From positions 62,001 through 126,000 of the forward strand of contig NZ_BAAAUN010000002.1 in the NCBI RefSeq assembly GCF_039533965.1: a stretch of DNA of 64,000 nt. Direction: 5' to 3'. How positions within the stretch are numbered: position 1 is the first letter of the stretch; each line of letters begins with the position of its first letter. The DNA comes from Microbacterium luteolum (GTDB taxonomy: Bacteria > Actinomycetota > Actinomycetes > Actinomycetales > Microbacteriaceae). Both the position numbers and the translations under genes were made by a program. The notes beneath the pieces are model-generated. The model saw only the letters and a program-made list of their open reading frames with translations, was not told where the DNA came from and did not search any database. Below, piece after piece: positions 63,450 through 64,000 of the stretch.

Positions 63450-64000
63450 CTAATCCCAGATGGGGTCGTCGGGGTCGGGGGAGTCCGTGCCGTCGGCGTC
63501 GGTCATGATGCGCGCCTCAGCGATCCATGACGTCAGCCGACTGTCGTGGAGCATGTGCGGTCGCGGCGTGCCGAGAAGATCGGGGGTGGTCACGATGTCC
63601 AGCGGCTCATCGCTCGCGAAGACGACGACGTTGCTGAGCGGTCCTTCATCGTCGGTCGGTTCCGCCTCGAGAACGACGGCGACGTGCTCGAACACCGTGC
63701 TCAGGGTGGCCGCCTGTCGCCGTGAATACTCGAACGGATGCCCATCGAGCAGGTTGACCGCCACGACACCGTCGGCTGCGGAGCGCGCCGCGACCCGGCG
63801 GTAGAACTCCTGGCTGGCCACACGGTGTCTGATGACGGCGGCATCCCAGAGATCGACGACGGTGAAGCGCGCATTGACCCATTCGGTGTCGTCGGCGGTG
63901 GCGCCCGTCGCTGCGGCGCCGAGCGCGGAGGAAGGGGATGACGGAACCGACGATCGCCCCTCGCCGGAAAACTCCGCGTCTGCGACAACTCGCGCATCGC
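63450..64000 (-). CDS. Spermidine-synthase-like protein (C-terminal part; 5' end outside the window)
   Basis: An open minus-strand frame runs from its stop at 63450 to the window edge; only the last 183 or so residues are present. WVNARFTVVDLWDAAVIRHRVASQEFYRRVAAR then GVVAVNLLDGHPFEYSRRQAATLSTVFEHVAVVLE match actinobacterial spermidine-synthase-like proteins. An insertion of about 30 residues rich in Ser, Ala, Gly and Pro precedes this region. The SAM/aminopropyl-donor-binding half is outside the window, so true aminopropyltransferase activity cannot be judged. Confidence 0.75.
   Translation of the reverse strand, partial: DARVVADAEFSGEGRSSVPSSPSSALGAAATGATADDTEWVNARFTVVDLWDAAVIRHRVASQEFYRRVAARSAADGVVAVNLLDGHPFEYSRRQAATLSTVFEHVAVVLEAEPTDDEGPLSNVVVFASDEPLDIVTTPDLLGTPRPHMLHDSRLTSWIAEARIMTDADGTDSPDPDDPIWD

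Overview
The window is high-GC, gene-dense DNA of an actinobacterium. The product set, the frequent GTG starts, the 4-bp ATGA gene overlaps, the many leaderless promoters and the dispersed repeats resemble Microbacterium or another member of the Microbacteriaceae. That assignment rests on recognition of the proteins, not on a marker-gene comparison. I see no rRNA, tRNA, CRISPR array, insertion sequence or prophage. No gene-free stretch exceeds about 200 bp.

Layout. 1-2.3 kb: the end of a peptide-type ABC operon, followed by a flavin monooxygenase and two AhpD/CMD-fold proteins of the uncharacterised KPN_01858/Avi_7170/Avi_7169 families. 2.3-11.8 kb: an MDR reductase, the helicase HrpA, a CPBP protease/membrane protein/wHTH regulator operon, an acyltransferase-like membrane protein, an aldo/keto reductase and an FMN reductase. 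11.8-14.5 kb: a ParDE toxin-antitoxin pair with a visible operator, a YyaL-type thioredoxin-fold protein and a small conserved protein. 14.6-17.6 kb: an aminotransferase, APC permease and Lrp operon. 17.6-20.7 kb: a protein O-mannosyltransferase divergent from rsmI, then a methyltransferase. 20.7-28.4 kb: a LacI-controlled beta-glucoside uptake operon (lipoprotein, two permeases, fused ATPases, GH1 glycosidase). 28.4-37.2 kb: a YedY-like molybdoenzyme followed by housekeeping genes (metG, tatD, an MFS exporter, ksgA, an aldo/keto reductase, ispE).

37.3-56.5 kb is the most interesting part: a block of 13 minus-strand genes, mostly overlapping or closely spaced. It holds an N-succinylamino acid racemase, a GNAT acyltransferase and an M20 hydrolase. 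These are the three steps of the known irreversible D- to L-amino acid conversion by N-succinylation. With them are an S9-S12 fusion peptidase, a peptide ABC transporter with an unusual permease-ATPase fusion, a class A beta-lactamase-fold protein, two more S12 hydrolases, an N-acyl-D-amino acid deacylase and a PucR regulator. I read the block as a D-peptide and D-amino acid salvage system. 56.7-61.9 kb: a LacI regulator and a ChvE/MmsAB-type monosaccharide ABC transporter sharing a matching operator. 62-64 kb: an SOS-box-preceded DUF222/HNH protein and a truncated spermidine-synthase-like gene.

Two themes cut across the window. Many genes have a TANNNT -10 element 6 or 7 bp before the start codon, so they are probably transcribed leaderless. 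A palindromic repeat sits inside three conserved genes, always in the phase that adds a PSTGSGTQ-like peptide.
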